Positions 1 through 12,782 are shown, numbered from the stretch's first letter. The stretch is DNA of 64,000 nt from Jacaranda mimosifolia (GCA_018894105.1 CM032124.1:6309501-6373500), one strand, 5' to 3'. Numbers and translations are program-made. Notes: generated by a model not told the origin, from the sequence alone.

Positions 1-530
1 GAATTTGTAGAAAAACTCGATCCAAATCAATTAAATTTAATCAGGTTGATCAGGTTTCATGGAATTAGATCTCTAGACCCGAACCAAACCAATCCAATTT
101 GGATCGGGTTGGTTCGGGTTGGGTAGTCAGGTATACCTATTCAATTTTATTTTTTTATATTTTATTTTTAATTTTATTTTTTTAAAAATTAGATATTATT
201 TTGATTATATATTACATTTCAATTAATGAAATAATTAAAAATTCAATTTTAAGTAGGTAAAATATTGAAATTAGTATATATACTATATGACCAGAACATT
301 GAAACGAGTGTACTATATGACCATTTATATATATATATATATACGTATTAATTTAATTTTTAATTGGGTAGCTGAGTTGGGTATGCAAAAGTTGAACCCG
401 AGTCCAAACCAACTGTTAATTGATTTTGATCGAGTTTTACTCGATTACCCAATCCAATCCGAACCAATTAAGTTGATTTGGTTTGGGTAATCGAGTTCAT
501 CTGGTAAATCGGATCTAATAAACACCCCTA
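1..530. mobile_element. TAGGRGTG-ended element, right part
   Basis: The window opens inside an element whose right end is AACACCCCTA (526-530 gives CCCTA), the complement of the TAGGGGTG terminus seen on four other elements here. It is filled with degenerate runs of AACC and GGTT words (52-125 and 395-490), the subterminal repeats typical of this group. The left end lies outside the window. Short open frames inside it match nothing and follow the repeat words. Class not settled; hAT-like non-autonomous is a guess. Confidence 0.5.
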
Positions 531-770
531 TCCACCAAGCACCTATATAAAGAGCCGATTCCAACTTATTTGACACAACAGAAATTTTAGCAAATGAGAG
601 GAACTTTAAAGGAGTCCAGCAATTCTCTCAAACAAATTTAAAATTAACCGTTTATCTTTTGAAATTAAATTTAATAAATCCCAAAATATAAATAGATAAT
701 TTTAAATTAATAATTAGCATATTATTTTATATATGCTACTTCTCAATTAGCTTAAAATTAATTTATCTAC
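531..770. repeat. Rearranged fragment of the gypsy LTR found at 40870 and 55396
   Basis: Positions 540-650 resemble the 3' half of the LTR at 58750-58860 in the same orientation (shared words CTATATAAAG and AGCAATT.TCTCAA). Positions 650-765 resemble its 5' half in the opposite orientation (compare 41395-41515, shared AGCATATTATTTTATAT). The two halves are therefore joined head to head. No coding capacity is visible. Confidence 0.5.
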
Positions 771-1027
771 TATGGGACTAAAATTGCACCCTCCCCCTAA
801 CGTATGGGACTAAAAGTGCAATTTTGCCCACGGAGCCACGCGCATCAAACGGCCACGCGCGTCACACACGCTTTCTCCATTAATTTTTGGACGAAAATTC
901 ACTTTTGGGACGAATTTTGCAACTTTTTTGAGATTTTGAGATGTTTTTTAAATTTGGCAAAAGCGTGGGGCCAAAATTGCACTCCCTCCTAATGTATGGG
1001 ACTAAAAATGCAATTTTTCCGTCAAAA
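771..1027. repeat. Direct repeat pair of about 58 bp
   Basis: Two related blocks, 772-832 and 967-1025, share the order ..AAAATTGCAC.CTCC..CTAA.GTATGGGACTAAAA.TGCAATTTT. They flank about 135 bp containing a GC-richer patch with repeated CACGCG words (836-870). This looks like the ends of a small unclassified transposon. The open frame at 804-992 lies inside it and has no recognisable product. Confidence 0.5.
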
Positions 1028-1069
1028 TTATGACCTTTCTTCTGAAATCATCATTGTGTTTAGAGATGT

Positions 1070-1096
1070 GACACACACACACACACACACACACAC
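1070..1096. repeat. (AC)n microsatellite abutting a Helitron end
   Basis: About 13 AC dinucleotides run directly into the CTAG terminus of the Helitron that follows. Confidence 0.9.
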
Positions 1097-3409
1097 TAGC
1101 ATCATCCCCATGCTATGTACGGTTTCTTTAAAATTACTATATATTAATATAATTATTAAATTATAAATATAACTAAAATAATAATATAAAAATAAAAATA
1201 TCGCAAAAATATCAAGTAATTAGCAAAATTAAATTTAAACTTTTAAAATTTAGTATTTAAAAGTTTGCAAAACATAAAAACATCTCATATACATTATGTC
1301 ATAAAAAATAAATTTCAAAATTATTGAGTGAGAAATTAAAAAAAAAATTAAAACATCCAAAAATAAAAATTTATGAATATGATTATGTATTTTATTAAAA
1401 AATATATATATTATGCAATCAAAAGCTAACAGATAGTTGCATTAAAAAATAAAAATATATGAGAATAATATAGAACACAAGATTGATGGCTTGAAAGTTG
1501 TTTGAAAATTTTAAAATTATAATACTTTAAGATTATTTTGGACTTAAAAGAGTATGAGTATATATTAAGTTAAAACTTAAAATATAAAGAATTAAATAAT
1601 GTATTAGTTGCCAAGGATTAGAAAATTCTTATTTAATTTTAGTTTTTGATTAAAAATCAATTAATTCAAGACAAAACTATGATAGTAAAGATAAAAAAAG
1701 AATTAAAAAATTAAAATAAGTATATACAATAATTACAAAGTTAAGATCAATATTAGTATATAAGCTTATAGAAACCTTTTAATTTGACTCATAGCTTAGT
1801 TATTGAATTATTAAGTGAAGACAAAAGTTTGATATTAGTAATGCAAAGTTAAAATCATAGTAAATTGATAAAGTAATTATAGGCTCAAAATTAATTTTAA
1901 ATAGGAATTAGTGATAGGATATGAGGATGAAATTAGAATGTAAAATAAAATATAGAAAAAATAAATCATTTTGTTCATTCTCAATTTTTTTTGTACGAAT
2001 GTAATTAGATCTTTATATTATATTCCGCAAATAGTAGAAAAAAATTAAATAACAAAAAAAAGTTGTTAACCTTTCAAACAATCAAAATTTTAAAAAAAAT
2101 AAAAAATAAAATTATATATATTGATAGACTAAATAACGTCTGGAGTTATAAACTTAAAAAGTTAATAGGTGTATTTTTTTTTTTATTGAAATAACCATCT
2201 CATAGTTTTTTCAAATATATAAAAAATGATCTAAGAATATAAACATATATATATATACACACACTAATGTAGTATATAAATTTTTTAAAAAGAGTTCGAA
2301 TTATACATATTTATACATATATAATTACAAATCTATGAATAAAAATAAACTTAAATGGCATACTTCTAAAATTATAAATATTCAAAAAAGTGAAACAAAT
2401 TTTAAAAATATAAAAAAAATAAAATAGATCTCATCCTATAAAACAATAAACTTAGATGAGCAAAAAAAAGCGAATTGAAAAATAAATTATAAATTTTAAC
2501 AATAAATTAATAACTTAATTCAAAAAATGAGTAAAAGGATGCTAAATGTATAATAATTTAAATAAGATAAAATTAAATGACAAAATTTATTAATAATTAA
2601 GGAGAAAAATATAACTAATAAAAATTAAATTAAATTTAAAAATATTAAGTGCAATTAATAAATCTCATAATAAATGAATTAATAACATAAACTAAGTAGT
2701 AAACAAAAAAAAAATATAGAAATTTACAAATTTAATAGTAATAAAAGCTAAATGATAGACTTTATTTAGGTTGAAAAGAAAATTATAGCATTAAAATTCA
2801 AAAAATCTATTCCATCATGTAATATACCTAAACTAAACACCCCCCCCCCCAACAAAAAAGAAAGAAAACAAAATCAAAAAGGTGAATTATAAAATCACAT
2901 AAACAATAAACACTTTCGAATAATGAACTAAAGATGCACACAAAGAGATAGAAAAAAAAAAAAAGCTAGAAAATAAAGATGATACAAAGAATGGAGTGAA
3001 AAAAAATGCTAGAACTTGAGAATATAATGAAATGACTTTTGCAAGACTTTATATATAGTGATATAATATAAATTAGTTATTAAGTATAAGAGAAAATCAT
3101 AAAAGACGTATCAAACTATAAAGTTCAAATGATCAAGAAATCTTCCACATATTGAAAGTAGAGATGAAAAAGATTTTGTAGGTAAAATGCAATTATTTTA
3201 TGATATTAGAGATAAATAAAGAATATTGTTCTAATTGTGAAAATGGTTTCAAAAAATCAGATATCTTTAAAAGGAATAAATAGTATCAAATTTAATAACT
3301 AAAAATCAATTTTTAAATTTGATTAAAAAACTAAAAATTCTAAGAATTCAAAATTTGGTCAAAATTGCACAATTATAGATTCCACATTGTTGTGTTATAT
3401 ATAATAGTA
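1096..3409 (-). mobile_element. Non-autonomous Helitron 1
   Basis: On the minus strand the element ends in CTAG followed by T (plus-strand CTAG at 1096-1099). It is preceded by a decayed GC hairpin (plus GCATCATCCCCATGCTATG). The 5' side at 3390-3409 reads TACTATTATATATAAC on the minus strand. These are the usual plant Helitron ends. The 2.3-kb interior is about 80 percent AT with no long open frame and no Rep/helicase gene, so the copy is non-autonomous. It is homologous along its length to the copies at 3410 and 38429. Confidence 0.75.
2837..2850. repeat. Poly-C tract
   Basis: A run of ten C interrupts otherwise AT-only Helitron sequence; probably replication slippage. Confidence 0.8.
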
Positions 3410-5386
3410 CTAGCATTATCCCAGTGCAATGTACAAATTTTTTAAAATTACTATATATTAATGTAATTATTGAATTATAAAAATAATTAAAAATAACAAT
3501 ATAAAAATAAAATTATAGCAAAAAAGGGTCAAGTAATTAGTAAAATATAAATTTAAGATTATTTAGTGAGAAGTTAAAATGAAAATAATCTAAACTTCCA
3601 AAAATAGAAGTCTATGAATATGGTTACATATTTTATTAAAAAGAAAAAAAAATATGCAACCAAAAACTAATGGATAGTTGCATTAAAAAATAAAAGTATA
3701 TGAGAAGGATATAAAACACAAGATTGATGGCTTAAAAGTTGTTGGAAAAAAAATTAAAATTATAATACTTTAAGATTACGTTAGACTTAAAAGATGATGA
3801 GTATATATTAAGTTAAAACTTAAAATATAAACAATTAGATAATATATTAGCTGTCAATAATTTAAATTTTTTCTTATTTAATTTTAATTTTTGCTTAAAA
3901 ATCAATTAAGCCAAGACAAAACTATAATAGTAAAGAAAAAAATTTTAAAAAATAAAATAAATATAAAAAATAACTATAAAGTTAAAATCAATATTAGTAT
4001 ATAAGTTAAATCTTTTATTGACTCATAGTTTAGTTATCCAATAATTAAGTGAAGAAAAGAGCTAAGAATATATATATTGATAAAATAGTATTTAAAATGT
4101 TTAAAAATAGTACGAATTATACATACTTATACATACACAATTACACATATATGAATAAAAATTAAAAATTAAATGACATACTTTTAAAATATAAATATTC
4201 AAAAAGTGAAACAAACTTTACAAATACCAAAACCAAAAAATAGATCTTATCCTATAAAATTGTAAACTTAGATAAACAGAAAAGATAATTTAATAAATTA
4301 CAAAATTGATAACTTAATTAAATGTATAACAATTTGAATAAAATAAAAATTAACAGACAAAATTTATCAATAATTGAAGAGAAAAATATAACTAATAAAA
4401 ATAAAATTCAATTAAAAAATATTAAGAGCAATTAATATATATCTCATCTTGTAAAATTATAAAATTAAAAGAACAAAAAAAATTAAAAATTAAAAAATTA
4501 AAAAAATGAATTGATAATTTAAACTAAGTAATAAACAAAAAATATATAAAAGTTTACAAAGTTAACAACAATAAAACCTAAATGATAGACTTTATTTATG
4601 GTTGAAAAGAAAATTATAATATTAAAATCCAAAAAACTCTTCCACCATGAACGTAACATCCCTAAAATAAAAAAAAATTAAATCAAAAAAGTAAAAAATA
4701 AAATCAAACAATCAATAAACAAGTTGAAGAATAAAATAAAGAGGCACACAAAGAGACATATGGAAAAAAATGCTAGAAGATAAAGAGGCACACAAATAAT
4801 AGAGTGAAAAAAAAAGGTTAGAAATTGAGAGTATTAATAAAATGACTTTCGAAACACTCTATATATGGTGGTATAGATAATAGATATAAATTAGTTATTA
4901 AAGATAAGAGAAAATTATGAAAAACTTATCAAACTATAGAGTTCAAATAATCGAGGAATCTTCCACATGATGAGAATAAAGATGAAATAGATTTTGTAGA
5001 TAAAATAAAATCATTTTTTTCTTTTTTGTATTTGAGATAAACAAAGAATAATTTATTTTAATCAAGAAAATGATTTAAAAAATCTAGATATCTTTAAAAG
5101 GAATAAATGTTTTCAATTTAATTATCAAGAACCAATTTTTAAATTTAATGAAAAAGCCCAAAATTCTAAGAATTCAAAATTTGATAAACAAAGAATAATT
5201 TATTTTAATCAAGAAAATGATTTAAAAAATCTAGATATCTTTAAAAGGAATAAATGTTTTCAATTTAATTATCAAAAACCAATTTTTAAATTTAATTAAA
5301 AAGCCCAAAATTCTAAGAATTCAAAATTTGATCAAAATTGTACAATTATGAGTCCCACACCGTTCTACTATATATAATAGTATAGA
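3410..5386 (-). mobile_element. Non-autonomous Helitron 2, abutting Helitron 1
   Basis: The plus strand starts CTAGCATTATCCCAGTGC at 3410, the complement of a Helitron 3' end with hairpin. It finishes ACTATATATAATAGTATAGA at 5386, the complement of a 5' TCTATACTATTATA. There is no coding content. The element starts exactly where copy 1 stops, as expected if it entered at an A/T position in the 5' terminus of copy 1. It holds an internal 147-bp tandem duplication. Confidence 0.8.
5036..5329. repeat. 147-bp tandem duplication inside Helitron 2
   Basis: Unit GATAAACAAAGAATAATTTA... starts at 5036 and again at 5183. The two copies are nearly identical and meet without a spacer, so the duplication is young compared with the divergence between Helitron copies. 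Confidence 0.9.
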
Positions 5387-5499
5387 TACATATATTAGAT
5401 AGATGTATGTATTTTACATTTCGAATGAAAGAAAATTAGAGATAAGATACAAACATATCGGTTAGAGATAATAATCAACAAATAATAAATTTTTTTAAA

Positions 5500-5612
5500 T
5501 GAATTAAAATGCTCAAAATTCTAAGAATTTGCCATTTGGCCAAAATTGCACAATTAGAATCAAAATTATATAATTATGGGTTACACACCGTTGTACTATA
5601 TATAATAGTATA
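5500..5612 (-). mobile_element. Helitron 5'-end fragment
   Basis: The block CTCAAAATTCTAAGAATT...CACACCGTTGTACTATATATAATAGTATA repeats the last 115 bp of Helitron 2 with changes. The rest of the element is absent. Confidence 0.7.
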
Positions 5613-5664
5613 AATATGTATACATATCATATATATATATATTCTTATTATTCTTAATACAAAA

Positions 5665-5870
5665 AAATTACTCAACTTCATTTTTGCACCAAAAACCCAA
5701 TAAAAAATCAATGATTTGACCGCTACAGTAAAAAATTATCTCATTCCTAAATATAAACAAACATTCATCATATTTCACAACCCCACTCCCAAAACTCATT
5801 GCAAATAATTCAAATAAATATACAACAATATAATTTTATTCCCAACAATATCCAACCAGTAACTTATCAT
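5665..5870 (+). repeat. MITE-like repeat, copy 1 (inverse of 10725-10945)
   Basis: Contains CACCAAAAACCCAATAAAAA, a GATTTGACCGCTACAG word and ACCCCACTCCCAAAACTCAT in order. The same words occur in the same order on the minus strand at 10725-10945. No ends with a clean target duplication were identified. Confidence 0.6.
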
Positions 5871-6317
5871 AGTGGCTTGAGTGGGCTAATGGCTACTTTT
5901 TCTTCGCATTCATTATTTTTTTTTTAGTAAAATTGAATCAAATTGTCGATATTTTATATTTACCTTCAAATAAAGAAATTTGTTCGTTTCTTCTAAAACA
6001 AAATTGATAAAATGAAAATTTATGAGTAGAATAGATTGGTGATATTATAATAAAAATTCTGATTTGAGTTTAGATGTGGAGATATGATGAGGAGATATAA
6101 TGAAGTTTTTAAGTAAATTGAAAGTTTCATACTTTCATTGAATGTATGGAATGCAAAAGGATAACTTGGTACATTACAAAAGTACATAAATTTATAATTT
6201 TGCCCTCAAAATTGAAAGTTTTGTGCTAGTTTTACTAAAAACTAAAGGGTAAAATTTGTAAATGTGCTGAAATAAATTCCATTTTAAAGACAAAACAGAC
6301 TTTCTTTTTCTAACAAA

Positions 6318-6349
<32 letters not shown>

Positions 6350-7200
6350 ACACACACATATATGGAATTTTGTAAATGGTGCTTTATCATCATTCATCAC
6401 CAATTCGATTTTTATTAGGAATTCGGATATGCATGCATTGCTAATTTAGTTTTTCGTTTATTTTTTATGCATTGCTAATTTAGTTGTTCATTTTTGGAAT
6501 TAAAACATATATAACAACCAATTTATACGTTTATTGCTTCCACGCTTTTGTATGATGTGAGGGGATTAATATATGCGGGGGAAATTATAATTCTATATGA
6601 TACTTAAACTAAAGGGCACAAGAGATATTTGAATAAATATGCTAATTTTATAATATATACCAAATATTTTTGAAAAAACTAAAATAAAAATTCAAGCATC
6701 CTTTTATAAACAAAGAGAGTATAATTAATAAAGGACTAGATGATATCAAATTAAATATGGATTCTATGAAGTAGCACGAAAAATAAAGAATTGATAGAAT
6801 ATTTTATTTTGTCTTGATTGAATACAAAAATTTGATGTTGATCCTCCAGAGAGGTAATAAATGCAAAAAAAATTTGTGAAAAATTTTTATTTTAACATGA
6901 TGGACTAATTTTTTTTTAAAAAAAAAACTAAAAAGGAGAAACGATATATAATAGATTCTTAACTTAATATGAAATAAATGAGTACAAGGCTACTTATCGA
7001 GGATTGGAATGGATATTTATATTTCTTTTCTTTCTCTCTCTCTTTTCTTTTTGCCCCTTATATGATAAAATTTATGCTTTTGGGATGTTAATTCTTACAT
7101 TAGATATAATTTTATTAGATTTATTGAGCCATTAATTGCATGAATAATTTCTAAAAATTTTCATTATCTATTTTAAGTTTTTGTTTTAATTATTAGTGTC
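5871..7200. other. AT-rich intergenic sequence, no gene seen
   Basis: Nothing supports a gene. The stretch holds an SSR at 6321-6362 with (TA)n, (TG)n and (AC)n blocks that could fold back on itself, and a duplicated word TGCATTGCTAATTTAGTT near 6430 and 6470. Stop codons are dense in all frames. Confidence 0.6.
6318..6363. repeat. Compound (TA)n(TG)n(AC)n microsatellite
   Basis: Alternating TA, then TG, then ACACACATATAT makes a self-complementary tract of about 45 bp. Confidence 0.85.
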
Positions 7201-8470
7201 AATAATTGGAAAATTCTCCAACAGTAAGCCCACATTTTTTTGCCCTTCCAAATAATCACACACACACGCACACACTTGGTGTCCATGAAGAATTGAAGGT
7301 CCCAAAATCAACGTATAGGATCTTCAATATTACCCACACATTCTTGACAAGTGTGCGTTTCTCGTAATCTTTGTAGAGACTTTTCAACAGGCTTACAAAG
7401 AAATTCAATGATGGCTATAATTGTGTTGGATTTTATGACCATCTGTAGTGGATTTCACCACATTAAAATTTAGGTTCTACCTACTGCGGCTGTGACCATT
7501 ACATCTCACTATAGCCATTGACCAAAATCATGTAAAAGAATAAATGGCGTAAATAAAGATTAGGTTTAACCCTTCTAAAAGGGCTATGAACGTGATTGAC
7601 GTTCAATCAAATTTGTTGTGCGTTACTGTAATGTATTATTTTATGAATTTCACCAATGTGAGATACTGATTATATCATTAGTCCTAACGAGTGGTTTGAA
7701 ATACGAGAAGCGGTTGATTCACCTATGTTCCTATAGATGATGCTACAAATAATGAACCACATTAATTGTGTACACGAAATTCCAATATCGTGATCTATTT
7801 TCATATGAATATCGTAATTTTTCTCCTTTTAATAAAAGGCACCTCATCCATGAGAGGAGGTTGGAAGCTCATAATTTGTAATCAGTCCATGTCTTACGTT
7901 CGATATAGGACACTGCTCGAATCATCAACCCTAAGAGTAGCATGGGGGCGTCGGAGAATTTGATTTAATATAGTAAAGTATTATCGTACAAATACAATGT
8001 GTCTTAATCATTTCACATTAGAGTGAGACTTTGTAAATTATATTCAACCCAATTTTATACCGGCATTTGATACTGATCCAGCAAGTAACCAAATCCACAG
8101 AATAAACATGGTATATATTTGACTGCGTAGAACTATTGGACCAACCATTGCCTACCTCGCATAGCATATTGTTTTCATGGTCTATATCTCTTTCCCAACC
8201 TTAGAACTTTTAAGTTCTCTCAAGGTTATATTACAAGACCAAGAAGTGAGCCAAAGATGAAACAGTCATGATACTGAACTCTCAAATGTCCACATCCTGT
8301 GGAACTCCAAAGCCGAAATAGGGCCTACAAGATCAGATGTCTACTGGTAACAGTTGGAATATTAGCCATCCTTAAGGGACCACTTTGAGCACTCTATATA
8401 TGAGAGGTCAGTCATACTAATCTTTTCTTTTCTTACACAATTATTCTTATACCAAAAAGTGAAATATGAA

Positions 8471-8513
<43 letters not shown>

Positions 8514-9010
8514 GGGATTTTATATATTTAGGTTGCTGCATTTAATACTGGCCAGTGGCCACCCCAAAACCAAAGAAGTGGTCCTTTTTGGGCTGCACCA
8601 ATTGGTTTTAGCTAGCAACCTATATTCATGAGATTGGACCTTCAATCAGGCTGCCCAAAAGCCCCATTTATTGGTTTTATTCATCACGCTGAAGTTGGCT
8701 TCTGTCAGTCACTAGGTTGACAGGGTCCCCTACTATAAGTGACTCATGAATACCATAGCAATTGGGAAACTATTACTTAAGTTTGTAATGTATATATTTA
8801 GGTATTTTATTTATTTTTACCATACTCGTACGTAATAAAATTATATTAATTTTGTATATTGGATTAAACACGTTAGCAAGTCTTTCTTTGATTAAATTAC
8901 GAATAAACTCATCAGCAAGTTCTTGCTTAAAAAAATCAACCACGAACAAGTCTTACTTGTAGTGATTAATAACTATCAGGGCTACAAAATTAAATTCATA
9001 AAGTTTTTGG
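7200..9010. other. Higher-complexity island, unidentified
   Basis: This is the least AT-rich and least repetitive stretch in the first 12 kb. The longest open frame is 65 codons (7766-7963, plus) and has no recognisable motif. There are no long splice-flanked open blocks and no partner repeat elsewhere in the window. It could be a decayed retroelement interior or a relic gene; a similarity search is needed. A (TG)n tract lies at 8474-8512. Confidence 0.4.
8474..8512. repeat. (TG)n microsatellite
   Basis: About 19 uninterrupted TG units. Confidence 0.95.
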
Positions 9011-10724
9011 TAATGTCATGGGAAAAATAAAAGAAAAAGTAAATTGAGAATTTATCAGTTCTAAGAAGAAAATATATTAATTAATCGATTTATGTTATTA
9101 AAATAGAAATTTGAAATATATACGAACACATGGGAGGTGCACATTTATAAATTGATCAAAGTTTCCCAAGGTTGAAGGCATCTCAAATTTGAGAATATAC
9201 AAAAAGAGAAGATGAAGAAAAGAAGGCTACTTGAATTTCCACACACTAAATCAGGAAATTTCAAAACATTGGAGTACTAAGTAGACAGTGACATATGAAA
9301 AGGGAAAATTCATGTGTCAAAGAACCTTTTGGGATCAACTCTCTAGTAGAATATTCTAATCTCTTTTCAACTTTCATGTCTGTGTTACAACTTTTACATT
9401 CCTTGGTCATGGCTTCAACACCATCATGGATTTTCACGATACTTTATTGTTCTATTTATGATGCATGCATACATACATACATACATACATACTGGAAAAC
9501 AAATATGATACAACATGGACATGAGGAGAAGCATTTATTAAAGTTTAAAGGAACAATATAATTCTAATACCATTGTCTAATAAAATAAATATTTTATGCC
9601 ATATAATGTTCATGAAAACACACACACACACACACATATAGTTGGTATCAGATTAATTCATAGACACGATAGAGTAAGAACTATTTAAAAAATTCATATT
9701 CGTGATGGTACTGGAATCTACCAGTGCAATTTATGTAGATTTTGTATTTCATATATGAGGAAAAAAATGATTTAAAACTTTTATTAAAAATAAAAACTAA
9801 AGAGAGAATACATGAGTTTGTGTGAGGTTGCATTATTTTTCACGTATTTTTTTAGTACTTTATTCATTTTTTTATTACTCATATACATTCCCAAATATAT
9901 ATATATATATATATATATTGTAGTGTTTATGGATATGTAGGATCTAATATGATACTAGATTTGTTTTTCTTCTTGATAAATTTAATTCTTGGCTAGTTGA
10001 TCAATTTTTTTTAATAATATGACAAGTTACTATATGAGATCTAATATGATATAGTAAATAAAAACCCAAATATTGTTTTGGGCTATAAGAAGCCCAGCAA
10101 CCCGACCCACTTATTGGTCTTAATGCTTATTCTCTTAATATAACAGCAAAAGCCCGCCTTGAAAGACGAGGCCCAATGTCTTGCATCAACCTGAAAATGC
10201 AAAAAAGAAGAAGTTAAATTTATAGTTGAAGGTTAAACTTGGCATATTAAAAGGCATATACGAAAGGGCATGTTCGCTTTGTATAATATAATTGTATATA
10301 TTGTTATAATTAAGCTAATTAAGTGTTCTTTTATGGTGAAAGATACGCATGATATAAAAATGGTCTGATACAAAATTGTCAACGATAAAAAATCTACGCT
10401 GTGAGTTCGAAAGATAATCTTATCTTCAATTGTTAATTGTATTATCATAATAATTTGTATTTTTAAATTGATCCTAATATACACATATATATACATCTTA
10501 ATTCATCTCACTAGTTAATCACCAATAACTAATTAATTGACTCTATTTTCTTATAATTTCAAATTTCAAATAATCATTCCAATCTTCATTATATCAACCA
10601 AAATGAACATGACCAAGGAGTTCAAAACTTTTGTTCATATCTTTGAATTGAAGCTTTTTAAGAGAAAGTTCAGTGTTAAAAATTCTAAATAGTGTAATGT
10701 TTGGATATAAATTATGTGTTTTGG
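9011..10724. other. AT-rich intergenic sequence, no gene seen
   Basis: Contains SSRs (ATAC-type at 9459-9492, (AC)n at 9618-9636, (AT)n at 9896-9919) and a short GC-richer patch (10080-10190). The frames at 9295-9561 and 10233-10496 have the low-complexity composition of chance openings. Confidence 0.6.
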
Positions 10725-10945
10725 ATTATATGATTTGGGAGAATGAGTTTTGGGAGTGGGGTTGGGGAATGTAAAATTTGTGTTGGGGAATGTGATGTAT
10801 GTTTGTTTATATTTTGGGAATAGTAAGAAAATTGATTTGGGAAAATTTGATATGTTTATTTATGTTTTGGGAGGAGACAAATTCAACTGTAGCAGTCAAA
10901 TCAATATTTTTTTGTTGGATTTTTGGGGTGAAAATGTAATTGAAT
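10725..10945 (-). repeat. MITE-like repeat, copy 2 (inverse of 5665-5870)
   Basis: Minus-strand order of words (CACCCCAAAAATCC, GATTTGACTGCTACAG, ACCCCACTCCCAAAACTCAT) matches 5665-5870. The 65-codon plus-strand frame here is Gly-rich only because of the repeat composition. Confidence 0.6.
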
Positions 10946-11210
10946 AATATTTTTTATTATGATAATATTAACAAAGTATTGTGATATGTAAATGTATGTA
11001 TATGAGATGATTGGTTATGGTTGTGATGTAATTTTGAAATTATTAATTGAATGATATTGAAGTTTAACATATTAGAATAATATATATAATATATATTATG
11101 TATAATATATTATATGTATTGTTTTATATAATTATAATATATATATCTACATAGTATATTAGGGTTTAGGGTTTAGAATATATATAATATATATTATATA
11201 TAATACATTA

Positions 11211-11640
11211 TCTCTATACTATATAAAAAAGAAAGGCCTTTTACATACTTAAAGTGGCGGTTACTCTTTCATGGAACACCAAATTTTGCTTTATCAATTA
11301 TGCCCTCAATTTTCAATTCAATTTCAAAAGTGAATTTATTACTTAATTTAACATTGAAAATATAAATAATATAGTGAAAACATAATAACAAAATTTATGA
11401 AATGTATAGGTAGATATATATAATAATTTTAAACTTTTGATGTAGAAATAATTTGCTAAATATGAGTTTATATTGATGAATAATTACTATTGTATGCTAT
11501 TGATTTAATTATTTTTAACATTATGTTATTGTTAATATACACAATAAAAAATTAAATACTTTATTTATTAATATAATTTAATATCAATAATATGATAAAT
11601 TAATATGTAAGCAGGGACGGTGTGTCATGGAGACTAGCAT
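11211..11640 (+). mobile_element. Possible Helitron-derived fragment
   Basis: Starts TCTCTATACTATATAAAAAA at 11211 and ends near GAGACTAG at 11628-11635, which resembles plant Helitron termini. The 3' hairpin is weak and no second copy is present, so this call is tentative. Confidence 0.3.
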
Positions 11641-11670
11641 ATATATATATATATATATATTAGAATAACA

Positions 11671-11671
11671 T

Positions 11672-11702
<31 letters not shown>

Positions 11703-11708
11703 GGGGGG
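11671..11708. repeat. (TG)8 followed by a 23-nt G run
   Basis: Uninterrupted TG units run into G at 11686-11708. Such tracts are prone to assembly and polymerase error. Confidence 0.9.
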
Positions 11709-11862
11709 AATGGCAGATTTTGAGGAGACAAATCTGCCATCCCACGTGGGACGTTTTTCGGCAGAGCTGTGAGGAGATTTTGGTAATAATTCCTTCAAAT
11801 TGCAAGGATAATTTGATCAATTTGTTTGACCATTTTGGAAGAAAATGGGCAGAATGTTTGGT

Positions 11863-12016
11863 TACAATCTGGCGGAACAAATTTGGTTACAATCAGATTG
11901 TAACCAAATTTGTTCCGCCAGATTGTAGATTGTAACCAAATTTATTCCGCCAGATTGTAACCAAATTTATTCCGCCAGATTGTAACCAAACTTCCGCCAG
12001 TGTAACCAAACACAAC
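11863..12016. repeat. Perfect 32-bp palindrome plus 25-bp tandem units
   Basis: Arms 11863-11894 and 11896-11927 are exact reverse complements around a single A at 11895. The right arm continues into further copies of the unit GATTGTAACCAAATTTATTC followed by CGCCA (to about 12010), ending TGTAACCAAACACAAC. This looks like a terminal inverted repeat that expanded in tandem, with the two ends of a MITE brought together. Confidence 0.85.
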
Positions 12017-12349
12017 CTTTGTATTTAATGGTTTTTATTATTATTTTTTTCATAATATATTGTTAAAAGAAAAACTCATTGTAATTGTTAAAGATTTGAC
12101 AAGAATTCAATTGGCTACGGACATCACCCTCGTATTTATATATTTGAACTTTGAATTCAAACCCTAATAATTCTATGTATATATGTAAATAAAAAAAAAT
12201 TATTTAAAAATTTAAAATAATTGACAAATTAAATTACCGATATATGGGAGCCATAAATTTATCACTACAACAACTCAAATTTTTAATTCCCAAAACAAAA
12301 TGCACTTCATTCATTGATATATGTCTTTCTATTTGCCATTTGGAATAGA

Positions 12350-12782
12350 ATCATGTGCTACTTTCCAAGATTTCTAGCTAGACCCACCCCACCACTTGCC
12401 GCACATTCTTACCCCAACCAAAAGCACGTAACCCACATGAACCCTCCTTTTTCTACACAAAACCACTCTATATATATCCAATTTTCCTCCACCATAATTC
12501 CACCTGTCATCTTAATTTCTGACGTGGCGGAGCCACCGTGGCACCACCATGTAACCGGCGTCGGGTCTTCCACATCCTCCAAGCACAAACAACATAGTCA
12601 CCACACGCAGCCTTACGCCCACCACCTTTTCCCACCTTTAAATACATTTGATACATCTTCATCCTCCCCCCAATTCAAAACCCATAAAAAATATCACCAA
12701 AAAGCCATATATCAAGAAAGCAACTTCATATCTCCCCTCTACTCCCCATTTTTTATCCTCTTTTCGGCTCAAAGCTTCCAAA
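12350..12782 (+). promoter_or_regulatory. Promoter and 5' leader of IMA copy 1
   Basis: This stretch stays alignable with the region before copy 2 (16450-16781), unlike the surrounding DNA. Shared blocks are CATGTGCTACTTTCCAAGAT, CCACCTGTCAT and GACGTGGCGGAGCCACCGTG (12521-12540). The last holds an ACGTGG core and a GTGGC/GCCAC inverted repeat. A further shared block is GCAGCCTTACGCC (12608-12620). A TATA-like TTTAAATA lies at about 12637, roughly 145 bp before the ATG. Iron-responsive bHLH factors bind E-box/G-box words; assigning any block to them is inference. Confidence 0.5.

Noticed and set aside
11161..11177. TTTAGGG-like telomere words (TTAGGGTTTAGGGTTTAG)
   Set aside because: Only about two and a half units in AT-rich DNA; too short for an interstitial telomere.
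11686..11708. G run as a possible G-quadruplex regulator
   Set aside because: It continues a (TG)n microsatellite and has no conserved counterpart; slippage or assembly error is simpler.
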